From Acanthacorydalis orientalis (Eukaryota; Arthropoda; Insecta; Megaloptera; Corydalidae): 64,000 nucleotides of DNA. Below are positions 54,131 through 64,000 of the stretch, piece after piece. A program made the translations under genes and the position numbers. The notes beneath the pieces were generated by a model, which worked only from the letters and a program-made list of their open reading frames with translations, made no database searches and had not been told where the DNA came from. The DNA is taken from NCBI GenBank assembly GCA_034766995.1, contig CM068315.1:45689162-45753161 (forward strand). The letters run 5' to 3'. The first letter of the stretch is position 1. Each line of letters opens with the position of its first letter.

Positions 54131-54534
54131 CAGTAGGACCACCGTATCCGTAGGTAACATGTTTCAAGACCTACTGTGGATAATAGTGAACCCATAAATA
54201 GTCATTTTTGTTTACCTTGTACCCCCTTTGTACCTATGATAAAATTTAATTGATAAATTACTCACAATAAGACATTACCAATATTAAATAATAATAAAAT
54301 ACATACATTATTATAAATTTATTCTTTCTCTCTCTCTCTCCAGAATGACCAGGATCCTAATGTTTTAGCTTAACCCCTAAGGAACATTAGAACAATGAAA
54401 AATATCTTGTACACACATAGTTAAAATACATTTTAATATTTTTTATTGAAAATTTTCATTTAATATTTTAGATCACAGTATACTGCGAATAATATACCGT
54501 GGAAACTGATCCCATGGATACTGTGGTCTTACTG
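54131..54534. mobile_element. pogo/Tigger-like MITE
   Basis: The left end CAGTAGGACCACCGTATCCG and the inverse of the right end, CAGTAAGACCACAGTATCCA, form terminal inverted repeats. TA lies directly outside on each side. Such CAGTxxxxCCxCxGTATCC termini are typical of pogo/Tigger elements. At 404 bp with no transposase it is non-autonomous. Confidence 0.8.
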
Positions 54535-54577
54535 TATGTATGTTTGTGTATGTATATATGTGTGTATATATATATAT

Positions 54578-54748
54578 GTAGTTAATTCAATTTAGGCTTC
54601 CACATGGAAGTATTAGAAGGGAGCATAGGGGTTAAGAAAAATGTTTTTTATTTAGTATTTTAATTTAATTCAATACTAAATGGGAGATAACGTGTTTTTT
54701 TAATTTTTTTTTAATACCTTCATGTGGAAGCCTAGTTGAATCACCTAT
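54578..54748. mobile_element. Fold-back MITE, copy B
   Basis: A palindrome of about 171 bp. The left end gtagttaattcaatttaggc (to 54597) pairs with the inverse of the right end, ATAGGTGATTCAACTAGGC, and both continue TTCCACATG. The arms stay complementary to a centre near 54665 (taatttaattcaatacta). It shares termini and internal blocks with the element at 8117-8325. AT/TG-rich repeats abut it on both sides. Confidence 0.85.
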
Positions 54749-54756
54749 ATTATTTG

Positions 54757-54760
<4 letters not shown>

Positions 54761-54816
<56 letters not shown>
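54761..54816. repeat. (AT)n microsatellite
   Basis: About 56 bp AT close to the right end of the fold-back MITE. Confidence 0.95.
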
Positions 54817-54818
<2 letters not shown>

Positions 54819-56062
54819 GTTAATTAAATCAAATATAAGAAGATTTAATTTTCAACTTTAAGTGCACTTTATGGATATTGTTATTTTTTTTTAGTGTTTT
54901 GATAAACTCAATATCTGATTTCATTATGAATAGGCTTTTTTTTTAAAAAAAATATAATATGTTGTTTTATTTATATATTTAAAACAAATATCCAAATGAG
55001 TATTTCATATATTTCGGTTATTATATTCCATTAAATAATAAATATCATCTCACTTTAAATTAATTTTATTAATGAAAACTGTCACATTTTATTATATTAA
55101 ATTTATAATGCTTTCTTGATACAAATATTTGAGTTTGTTTTAAATTAGTTTTTTTTTTAATTATTTGTTGTTTTGTGAGGTTTGAGAGTATGCAAATATT
55201 ATTTTTTATATTTTGCATAATGCAGTTTACAAGATGTAAAACAATTGTATTTTATTGTATATTTTTCGTACATAATAGTTTTATTATTGTATGTATATGT
55301 AAATGTGTTTTATGTATTAAGTTTTAAATAAAGAAAGATAAGTGTCGATATTATTTAAATATAATAAATTTATAATATACAAATGCAGATTATAGTGTCA
55401 AATATGTGTCATTAATAAATTCTTAAAAATAAATTTATGTCTACTTAATTTCCTAATTAAATTTTAAGAAAAAATTAGTTGTTTTTTTTTTTATTATTAA
55501 ACATACATATCTTACTCAACTGTAATAAGGAAGCTACATTTTTGGTTCCTTGTATAAAAATAGCATGTGTAAATACTGTAATTAGGCTTGCAAATTAGAT
55601 TTTTAAAATATAAATTTATTTTGTAAATGTAATATTTATTTTATATTTTAATTAGGTTATTTCGAACTGTTAACAAAGCTAATAGTTTTTTGAAAAAAAT
55701 TTGATATATATTATTAAAAGAATAAATACAATTATAATTACATTTTTCGATTACAAATATGTGTAAAAATTATGTTTCTTAATTATCTAGTGCTATCTTC
55801 AATAATATTGTAGTCAATAATAATTTACATTGATTTTTTTATTCACACGATGTGAAAATTGTAAATCTGTTTAAAGAAAGTTAACACAAATAAGTAAAGT
55901 TTAAACGAATTATATTAGTTAATTTATCCATTAATGTATTTTTTTAAAAAAAAAGTATGATTATATCCGAAATATGCAACTATAATGTTTATCATAAATA
56001 ATTTAATGGCAAATTAAAACATTTTGTAAATAAATAGAATGCTAAATAATTATTTTGATAAA
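54817..56062. other. AT-rich intergenic DNA
   Basis: No gene or mobile element recognised. Confidence 0.55.
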
Positions 56063-56552
56063 CCAGGGGGCTCCGTCTATACTCGCTACGCTCGCTGACC
56101 CCCAGTGAGCTTCTCCCCCTGCCCACTGACGCTCGCTCTCCGCTAACAACAGAAATTCACAAAATATACGCACAAATAATCTGCGTAACATGTAAACCAT
56201 AACATTTTTATTGGAAAAGTTTATAAAAATTAACAACAAAATACAATGTTAAAATGTGTAACAATTTTTTTGCTATAAAGTTTCAGTGCATACAATATTT
56301 TGAATAAATTTTCTTATCAATTTTACACTGAAATTGTATACCCTCTTTCGTTGTACACCGTACATGTGACCGATGTCAACCAATCAAAAGAAAAAACACA
56401 CGATATCTCAACCAATTATTGATGATCGAGAATGGAAATGGTTAACGTGCTACTTGTTGAGAGAAGCGGAGGGAGCGATGCTGCGAAAACATACACGGAA
56501 AAAATGTTTTATGGAAATTTTACAATAGAATTATTTTTTATATATAGAAAGG
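56063..56552 (-). mobile_element. Helitron-like non-autonomous element, copy 2
   Basis: Minus-strand counterpart of the element at 26186-26632. The 5' end reads CCTTTCTATATATAAAAAA (first base mutated from the expected T). The 3' GC-rich end contains AGCGAGCGTAGCGAGTATAG and finishes CCCCCTGG before T. Internal blocks such as the gene-free CAATTTCAGTGTAAAATTGA match copy 1. About 490 bp with no coding capacity. Confidence 0.65.
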
Positions 56553-58096
56553 TAGTCAAAAAAGAAATAGTTTTTGTATTTTACCTTGTTAAATATTTAT
56601 TTATTAGTACTTATTAAACAAATATAGTTATCTAAAGTGACTATATGTGTAAACATTTAATTTAATTTAAACATTTTATAAATGTTTCATATATGGCCAT
56701 GAATCTTTTTATAACAAAATTAAAAACTATTATTTCATTGTATATTTTTGTACTACAGACGAAAGCGTTAATTTGACTGTGAATAGCGTTGTCTTGCAAG
56801 AACCATTATTTTAAATTATAGTTAGGCAAGTTATGAAAGATAGACGGAGATAAATTCAAGCTGTATTAGTACAACCGAGTGAAATGAAGTTGAAAAGCTG
56901 AAAGAAATGTACGAATACCTGTGGGCAGTTGCATATATTCGAACCGAAAATTGAAATATAAATATCAATTATGTGTTTTCTAACCTATAATTTGAATCAA
57001 ATTAATTATTCAATATAATTTACACTCTTTTATCATTTTGACAATTTGACTTGTATCTTTAGATATGGTATGAATAGTATAGATATAAGTGAAGTCATTA
57101 ATTTCTATACGAAATTTTATTTGCTAGTGATGATGAGCAAATTTGAGATTATATGTGATAATAAATTTGATTAATAAATGTAATCATATAATTAAATTGT
57201 ACCTTTCGAATTTATTTGATTTTATTTATTGCCTTTTCATCACGTTCACTTCATTTTTCACATATGAGGTCTTTAAGTTTTGTTTTCAAATTCAAAAATA
57301 TAGCTTTACATTATATATAATGATTTTAATATGCATATTTCTACAGAAAACATACTTTAACTTAGTTATATATCTCTATTTCAAATTCACTCATATTAAT
57401 CTCTACTTTCTTTTTAATATAATTTCTTTTTAGTATTTAATTATTATATTATTGATTCGAATATCTGCATGAAAATAAAGAATTTCTAAAAAAGATTTTA
57501 TTTTGTTTAGAAATATGACTATGAAAATTGCATAAACATTTTATATCGTTTATTCTTTCAAACGAATATAATGTAGTCATTGATCGATATTTAAATTATA
57601 AGTTGTAACAAATACGAGTAGTATTAATAGTTATTAATAAAAAATAATATACATATATTTATAATGGGAAAAATAATATACGAAATTGTTATATATATAT
57701 ATATATATACGTAGAGACATAAAACTAAAAGTATATTTTTAATTATATTAAATATTATTTTTATATTTTAATTTTCAAATTATTAAATGCCCCAAGGTAC
57801 GATAATCTGAAAAGAGAAAACGAAATATTAAACATTAAATAAGTATTAAAATATATAAATATCCTGCACTTCCTTAATAAAGTTTCCTGTTTGTTAGACA
57901 AATCATACAGCCTTTAAGAGAATTATCAACTTATATTCTATATTTAGAAGATACAATTATATATTTTAAAGAAAATCAACCTTTTTTAAAAATAAAATAT
58001 ACATATTTATGTTATTAGTTGTGAAAATATTTTTAATAATAAAATGAATGAACAAAACTTTAAAATATAAGACAATAAGAATTTATTTTTTAATAT

Positions 58097-58098
<2 letters not shown>
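56553..58098. other. AT-rich intergenic DNA
   Basis: No gene recognised. The open frame 57143-57433 is of AT-driven composition. A short (AT)n run lies at 57690-57709. Confidence 0.55.

Positions 58099-58154
<56 letters not shown>
58099..58154. repeat. (AT)n microsatellite at mariner left junction
   Basis: About 56 bp AT directly abutting the mariner on its right. Confidence 0.95.
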
Positions 58155-58157
<3 letters not shown>

Positions 58158-58899
58158 GTTTGGTAATTTAATTCCTAGATTGGAACAATTTCTGTAACAC
58201 GAAAAATGTTTGATATTTATTCAAAGTAATCTCCATTTATTTTAATACACTTATTACAATGTTCTAAAAGTTTATGGAAACAGTCTGTAAAGGCATCCGA
58301 AGAAACTGTTTTCAATTTGACGGTTACATTTTTCTTAATATCTTCTGCGTCTTGAAATCGCTTTGAGGACAGTTTTTACTTTAGTAAAGAGAAAAAAGTC
58401 TATTGGTGCTAAATCAGGTTTGCACAGATATTTCTCTTTCCCAAATCTTTACAAAAAATTTGTTAAATCGTCTTCTTATTGATGTTCAATTCAACTGCCA
58501 TCATTATGAGGGTCATTTGGTGATATTTTGCCACAATTTCATGAAATTTTGCGATCGAATCTGCATTTTGAAAGATCGATGAACTGTTTCTAACATCATA
58601 TTGAATATCCTCATGTTCATCTTTGAAACGTTTAAACCATTTAAACACAGTTTTCAATATATAATAAGTTTCTGTTACAGTTTTTCTTAAATTACAACAA
58701 AACTTAATACTTTCTCCTTGCTCATGACGACTGGCTGAAACATAATCTACGTTATAGTTCCCTGGGCGGAAACTAACAGCTGTTCGATCTTCGTTTAACC
58801 ACCCTGTATTGATAAAACTGTGAACTATTATATGCTGCTTTACTTTTGGTTTAATTTCACGTGATTGCAGTGTTGTAGCGTTAATCAGGGAATTAAATT

Positions 58900-58902
<3 letters not shown>
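58155..58902 (-). mobile_element. Internally deleted mariner
   Basis: The minus strand encodes a mariner N-terminal helix-turn-helix part (58463-58657: KTVFKWFKRFKDEHED, then MTLIMMAVELNINKKT). Near 58420 this changes abruptly into the transposase C-terminus (DLAPIDFFLF at about 58383-58415), skipping about 200 residues that normally hold the first two catalytic Asp. Candidate terminal repeats are TTTGGTAATTTAATTCC at the left and the inverse of TTGAATTTAATTCCCTGA at the right. (AT)n tracts abut both ends. Confidence 0.85.

Positions 58903-58945
<43 letters not shown>
58902..58945. repeat. (AT)n microsatellite at mariner right junction
   Basis: 44 bp AT starting at the element end. Confidence 0.95.
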
Positions 58946-58947
<2 letters not shown>

Positions 58948-59109
58948 CAGATCCTTAAATTGATTGTACCCGTACAAGACTTCATTATTTCTTATAAATA
59001 TTTGCGTGTTTTATGAAGATCCATAAGGAAATCCGTCTATCTGTTTCCATATAATGTGTGTATTAATATCTTCAGTTTAACTATTTAGTGAAAATGATTA
59101 TACACATAC

Positions 59110-59375
59110 AGTGAGTTTGCAATAGTTTCCCCTATTAATAACATCAATATTGCGAAATTGAAAACAGTTTCAGAGGTACGAAAAAGTATTCATTTTTATT
59201 TTTCTTTATGTACGGTTTTATTCATTTTTTATCTACATAAATATATAAATTGATTTTTGAAATTAGTTTCTTGATACATGGGTTCAGTTCAATATATGAA
59301 AAATCGAAATAAGAAAATCAGTATAGCCAAAGAAATAAATATATCGTTATTTTTTACAGTTTGCGATAGTTTAGT
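59110..59375 (+). mobile_element. Possible Tc1-like fragment
   Basis: The sequence ACAGTGAGTTTGCAATAGTT near 59110 resembles a Tc1-style terminal repeat. A short frame from an ATG at 59278 reads MGSVQYMKNRNKKISIAKEI, which has the look of a helix-turn-helix helix. A second related start, ACAGTTTGCGATAGTTTA, follows near 59357. Only a weak case. Confidence 0.3.
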
Positions 59376-59489
59376 GGTTTGAACAAACTTTCGATGTGAT
59401 ATCAAACTAATTGGTGCAGCATTTAATTACAGAATTAAACATCTCACATTAACGAGTGATATTAAATATATACATATATATATATATAT

Positions 59490-59517
59490 AGAGAGAGAGA
59501 GATAGAGATAGAGAGGA
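59490..59517. repeat. (GA)n tract
   Basis: GAGAGAGAGAGA with GATA interruptions, preceded by a short AT run. Confidence 0.85.
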
Positions 59518-59607
59518 GTACTATTCTGGTTATTTCTTTTGTTGGTAATTTTTTGTATAAATGGCTTCTATATTTCTTTATAGATTTTTACCTATGTATA
59601 TATTATA

Positions 59608-59617
59608 TGTATGTATG

Positions 59618-59679
<62 letters not shown>

Positions 59680-59683
59680 CATT

Positions 59684-59727
<44 letters not shown>

Positions 59728-59745
59728 CATGCGTGTGTGTATGTT
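59608..59745. repeat. (TATG)n-(AT)n-(CA)n-(TA)n compound microsatellite
   Basis: TATG units, about 50 bp AT, CATA units, about 20 bp CA, then AT and TG sequence. Confidence 0.95.
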
Positions 59746-59906
59746 GTAATGTACAACTGATATCAAGATCGTATCTTTCAATTATAATTTAGGCTAGTTT
59801 AGCAATCAATGATTTATAAAGTATTTTATTCACTCATGATTTGTAGTGAAAGATTTGGCAGTCAAGAGATACAGTGTAATACAAATACATAAATATTATA
59901 CATTTT

Positions 59907-59914
<8 letters not shown>

Positions 59915-59961
<47 letters not shown>
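59915..59961. repeat. (AT)n microsatellite
   Basis: About 47 bp AT. Confidence 0.95.
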
Positions 59962-59964
<3 letters not shown>

Positions 59965-61119
59965 TGATAAACGCACTAACATATTTGTAAAACTGATCAA
60001 AAAGCAGATTATATGGCTTTAACAAGACACTGTAATTAGCATATGAATATGAGCATTACTACAGGCATAAAAATATCAGTTGTAATTTAGTAGATGAGTT
60101 ATGCCATTCGAAATATTAAACGCGTATAAGCAATACTTGCTATGGACTGTATAACCTGTTCATGCATGTAACTAAAAGGTCACTTGATAATAATGCAGGA
60201 CAAATACATATTCATATGTCACCTGTTATTGGATAGAGATTTGTTGGTGACAGACAAACTAGAGAGCGACACCGAATGGTTTGACAGAACTGAAGAGTTT
60301 CATGGAACTATCGATTTTTATCTATAATTAGACATTTCAATAATCGTTCAATATATTTTCGGTATGGCACGTGTAATTATGTATAAAATAAGGATTTTGT
60401 ACACGAAATACTTTTTTAATGAAATTGAAAATAAAAGATAATATACGATACTAAAGGAATACAGAGTATAAAAAATAAATTTAGAAAATCAAAAATAATA
60501 AAAAAATTACCTTGGATTTTTTTACACTGTTTCTGTTCAAAAAACTGTTACAATACTTTAATGAAATTAAAATTTTTATTAATAATTGTAATAAAATTTT
60601 TGATAAATTATATAAAAAAAATTAAAAAACTATTAGGATCTGTATAAAATGACGATATTTATTAAACTACTTAAATATACATTAAATATAAAAGACGAAA
60701 TTACAATTATCTAAAAATAGCACTACAAGTAAAGTACGATTGACACATTGAATATATTTGAAGAATTTGAATTGAAAACTTGAAATGAATTATATAAAAT
60801 CTGGTAAATTACAAAACTGAAAAGGAATATACAGATAATTTTTTACATTATTTAATCGTCTTTTTATATCGTAATTTGAGTCGAGATTTTAAATTATCTA
60901 GAATGTTATTACGGCAATATCATGAAATATTAGAATTTATAGACTAGGACCTTTTTAAATTTATATAATTAATTCAACGTTAATATGTAAGATCACTGAA
61001 ATTATATGTATTAATACTTGTTTTATTCTGATATTGTAGAAATATATATAAAATTAATAGTTTGATTATTTTAAAAAAATATATATTTTCAATTATTAAA
61101 TAAATGTACCGGTAACTTA

Positions 61120-61174
<55 letters not shown>

Positions 61175-61326
61175 GTAGTAAATTCATGCACATTAGTTAG
61201 GATTAATATTAAATTTCTTATTTTTTTATATTGATGTTAATAATATTGTAATATTTGGTATTTTGAGATTGAAAAAATATTCAAAAATTACATTTAATTA
61301 TTCATTTTAATTAAATTACAAGTATG

Positions 61327-61404
<78 letters not shown>

Positions 61405-63682
61405 GTAAGGTCGTATGAATTATTGATAAATTAAAAATACAATTAAAATCAAATACTATATGTACTCAAACTGTTTGCCTATTTATTTTTGTTTATTCTT
61501 TCTACAAATTAATTTTATGAGCGTATAATCACGAACTGATATTTCAAATTGGCATCATTTAATTGACCTGGTGGTATACCATCATTGATTTTAAATGGAC
61601 AACCTCGAAATTTTGTTTATATTTTAAATAATTTTATTTTATAAATGTATGTGTTTTACGTATTGTTCGATTGCTTATACGTCTAGTTAGTGGAAATATA
61701 AATTAAAAATTTAAAATTAGTATTAAAAAAATATCAAAACGAATATTGTGTTGCTATAAATGATTGTTAAAGTTTCTTTACTACAGTACGTTTACCTTCA
61801 TTTCAAAGGTAATACGAGTAGAAGGATTACATGTATAATATATCTGTGTGACTTTATTAATAAATGTTATCTGAATTTTATACATTTTTATAAATTACTA
61901 TCTTTTATGTTCTTAACTTGTTTGGGATATGAAATAAATTTTAAATAATTGACTCTTATACAAAATGCGATTCGCAGTCACTCTTCCTTTTAAAGTGAGG
62001 ATACGCAAATTTAAGACGTTATAAGAAAAAATCATAATGTGTAAAATAATATTTTATGGGTTTAAGTTTATATGTAATGTTGTGAAGGCAAATAATGTTG
62101 TATTTAGGTATTGGTTTTCAAATATTCGTTTATGTATTTTTAATTTTTTTACAAGCTCTTTAACTCTTATTTGTATAAACGGTATTATAAAAACCAACAT
62201 TTGTGGACTCATAATAGAACAATAAGCTTTAGACGTATAAACTAAAATACTATTTATTGTAATGAATTCAAAATAATAATTGAAAAAGTTTCGAAATATA
62301 TTATATGAAAATTTGTAGAAGAACTTGAAAATTTACCATTAATAATTATTCAATATGTAGTGTCGACTGAAAAAAGAACAAAATAGAAATAGTTTAATTA
62401 AATGAATACAATTCTAACAACTTAAAATTTATTTTTATATTTTATTCCTAGTATATCTTTTTATTGTAATGTTTATCAAAAATGAATTTAAATAAATCAC
62501 TAGTCTATACGGTAGCTTAACTATATTTTCTTAATTTTGTAATAAAAATATTTGATTCCATAATTATATATATATATATATATATAATTTACATAGATTG
62601 GTATTTAAATCTTTAAGATATCAAGTATTTAATTAATCCAAGTTTAAAACACATTTTGTCTATAAATATAACACAAATATTTCTCGTAACTTGTAATGTA
62701 TATGCTTGTCTTATTTCAAACAAACAGATCTATTAAAAACACACTTTTTTTTCTATTGTCACTAAAACAAGTTCTTGTGAGATAACGATTAATAAACATA
62801 GCTATCAGATTGTTTTCAGTCAGAAAATGAATTTAATATATGATCATATTATAAAGAAGGTATGTAATATCCATATTTTCAACAGATTTATTTACAGATT
62901 TTTACGAGTGCATTCTGCTTAGTTTACTGCTTCTTTAAGCATGCTAGATTTTATCTAATTAACACTCGCTAGGATACCTGTATCCCCTCTGTGAAAGTAC
63001 TATAATTTAATAAATATCACACAGTTTCTTGGATAGAAATATTTATGTTGGTACATTTCGAAATACTTCTCTTGTTTGTTATTTCTTGATATATTTTTTA
63101 TGCGTGATGAGATTTTATATATATATATATATATATACACAATTAAATTCATTGTATACATGTATGTAGGTATGAGTGTGACTTTGTATCAAATATTTTA
63201 CAATGAATATAAATTTCATTATTTGATCATTATTTTAGTGAATAGTAAATTAAATAATATTAATATTGTAGGTGAATTTTTCTGAGAAAATAAGTTTAAT
63301 TTTGCGAATATTTTCAAATAATTCTGAATTTTCGTCAAGTGTAAGATTTATTATATAATTTTATACTATGTATTACATTGTTTGCTATATTTGTTTATAT
63401 TGTAAATACATCTACAGATTTTAAACTTTTTTTAATATAAATTGCTAGCAATTAATAATGATTGAATTGTTATTAATTATTGAGTATTAAAATGTAAGTT
63501 TAGTTAAATTTAATAAACAGATAATTATGTTGAAACATTAATAGAAGATTCGATTTCATTTGACTGAGACACAAAAGGGAAAAATATATAGTTTTGAAAA
63601 TTGTGATGAGTTTGTCTGATGCATTTAGGATGATGCAGAGAGATGACGCAGGCTTTGTTTTTACTAATATTTTTTTATATAA

Positions 63683-63687
<5 letters not shown>
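59962..63687. other. AT-rich intergenic DNA
   Basis: No gene recognised. (AT)n tracts lie at 61124-61174, 61328-61400, 62566-62585 and 63116-63136. Open frames at 61760-61948 and 62037-62225 have no recognisable features. Confidence 0.55.

Positions 63688-63727
<40 letters not shown>
63688..63727. repeat. (AT)n microsatellite at mariner junction
   Basis: About 40 bp AT running into a mariner terminal repeat. Confidence 0.95.
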
Positions 63728-63729
<2 letters not shown>

Positions 63730-64000
63730 GTTGGTAGGAAAATAATTGCGGTTTTGTTTGAATTTTAACTTTAATTTTTTTCAATGAAAGTGTCATTTCA
63801 CCGTTTTCACGTTGATGTCATTCTAAATTCCACATTTCGATCTGTATTTTGGTAGCATAGACTTTGGTTTTATTATTAATTTTGCTTCAAATTAAGCTAT
63901 TGAATTAAAGATATAAAAGAAGCAAATAACAGCAAATTTTTTGTATATGTTCAAAACGTATAGTGAAGCGGCAGAAAATGCTTGTAAACTAAACGAAATT
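63726..64000 (+). mobile_element. 5' part of a mariner element, cut by the window end
   Basis: The terminal repeat TTAGGTTGGTAGGAAAATAA followed by TTGCGGTTTTG closely matches the ends of the mariner at 11150-12421. After a leader of about 200 bp, a plus-strand frame near 63935-64000 reads FLYMFKTYSEAAENACKLNE, the start of a mariner transposase helix-turn-helix domain. Whether it is intact cannot be judged here. Confidence 0.8.

Noticed and set aside
57143..57433. 96-codon plus-strand open frame rich in Phe, Ile and Leu
   Set aside because: Its composition follows the AT-rich DNA and there are no recognisable motifs or supporting context.

Overview
This is a eukaryotic nuclear window: the genes have GT-AG introns, the proteins are animal housekeeping and developmental families, and there are no bacterial-type operons. 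The DNA is very AT-rich, with dozens of long (AT)n tracts and a large load of decayed Tc1/mariner-type elements. A PLD6/Zucchini-like piRNA nuclease, an RGK-type GTPase and cecropia-type mariner ends point to an insect, most likely a hymenopteran; the order is inference. No sequence search was possible.

Layout. Positions 1-20,277 hold no gene I can support. They contain a decayed Tc1/mariner copy with a palindromic 3' end (2440-3644), a fold-back MITE (8117-8325), a mariner with both terminal repeats (11150-12421), a possible regulatory block (12985-13130) and a LINE endonuclease remnant (18691-18900). Positions 20,306-37,038 (+) carry an RGK-family small GTPase gene. Its four recognised coding exons are split by a 15.5-kb intron holding two Helitron-like elements, a short related copy, a Tc1-like fragment, a dead mariner, a perfect 24-bp hairpin and an isolated GC/CpG-rich block (30847-31098). 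Positions 37,039-42,243 are AT-rich with no gene seen. Positions 42,244-43,595 (-) carry a three-exon Zucchini/PLD6 homologue whose first coding exon is only 4 nt.

Positions 46,502-48,306 (-) and 48,916-52,576 (+) are a head-to-head pair separated by 609 bp. The first is ZC3H15/DFRP1, a CCCH zinc-finger partner of the DRG1 GTPase, in six exons with one GC-AG intron. The second is CDC27/APC3, a TPR subunit of the anaphase-promoting complex, in four exons. Both close exactly in frame as full-length proteins of 411 and 820 aa. Positions 52,577-64,000 are gene-poor and contain a pogo-like MITE, a second copy of the fold-back MITE, a Helitron-like element, an internally deleted mariner and the start of another mariner cut by the window edge.

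The genes do not form one pathway; cell-cycle ubiquitination, translation-GTPase stabilisation, piRNA processing and RGK signalling simply sit side by side. The most notable structures are the Helitron-like family with CTRR ends, the fold-back MITE family, the regular flanking of TA-target transposons by (AT)n tracts, and the GC-rich intronic block that is open on both strands. I did not find a clearly new biological system.
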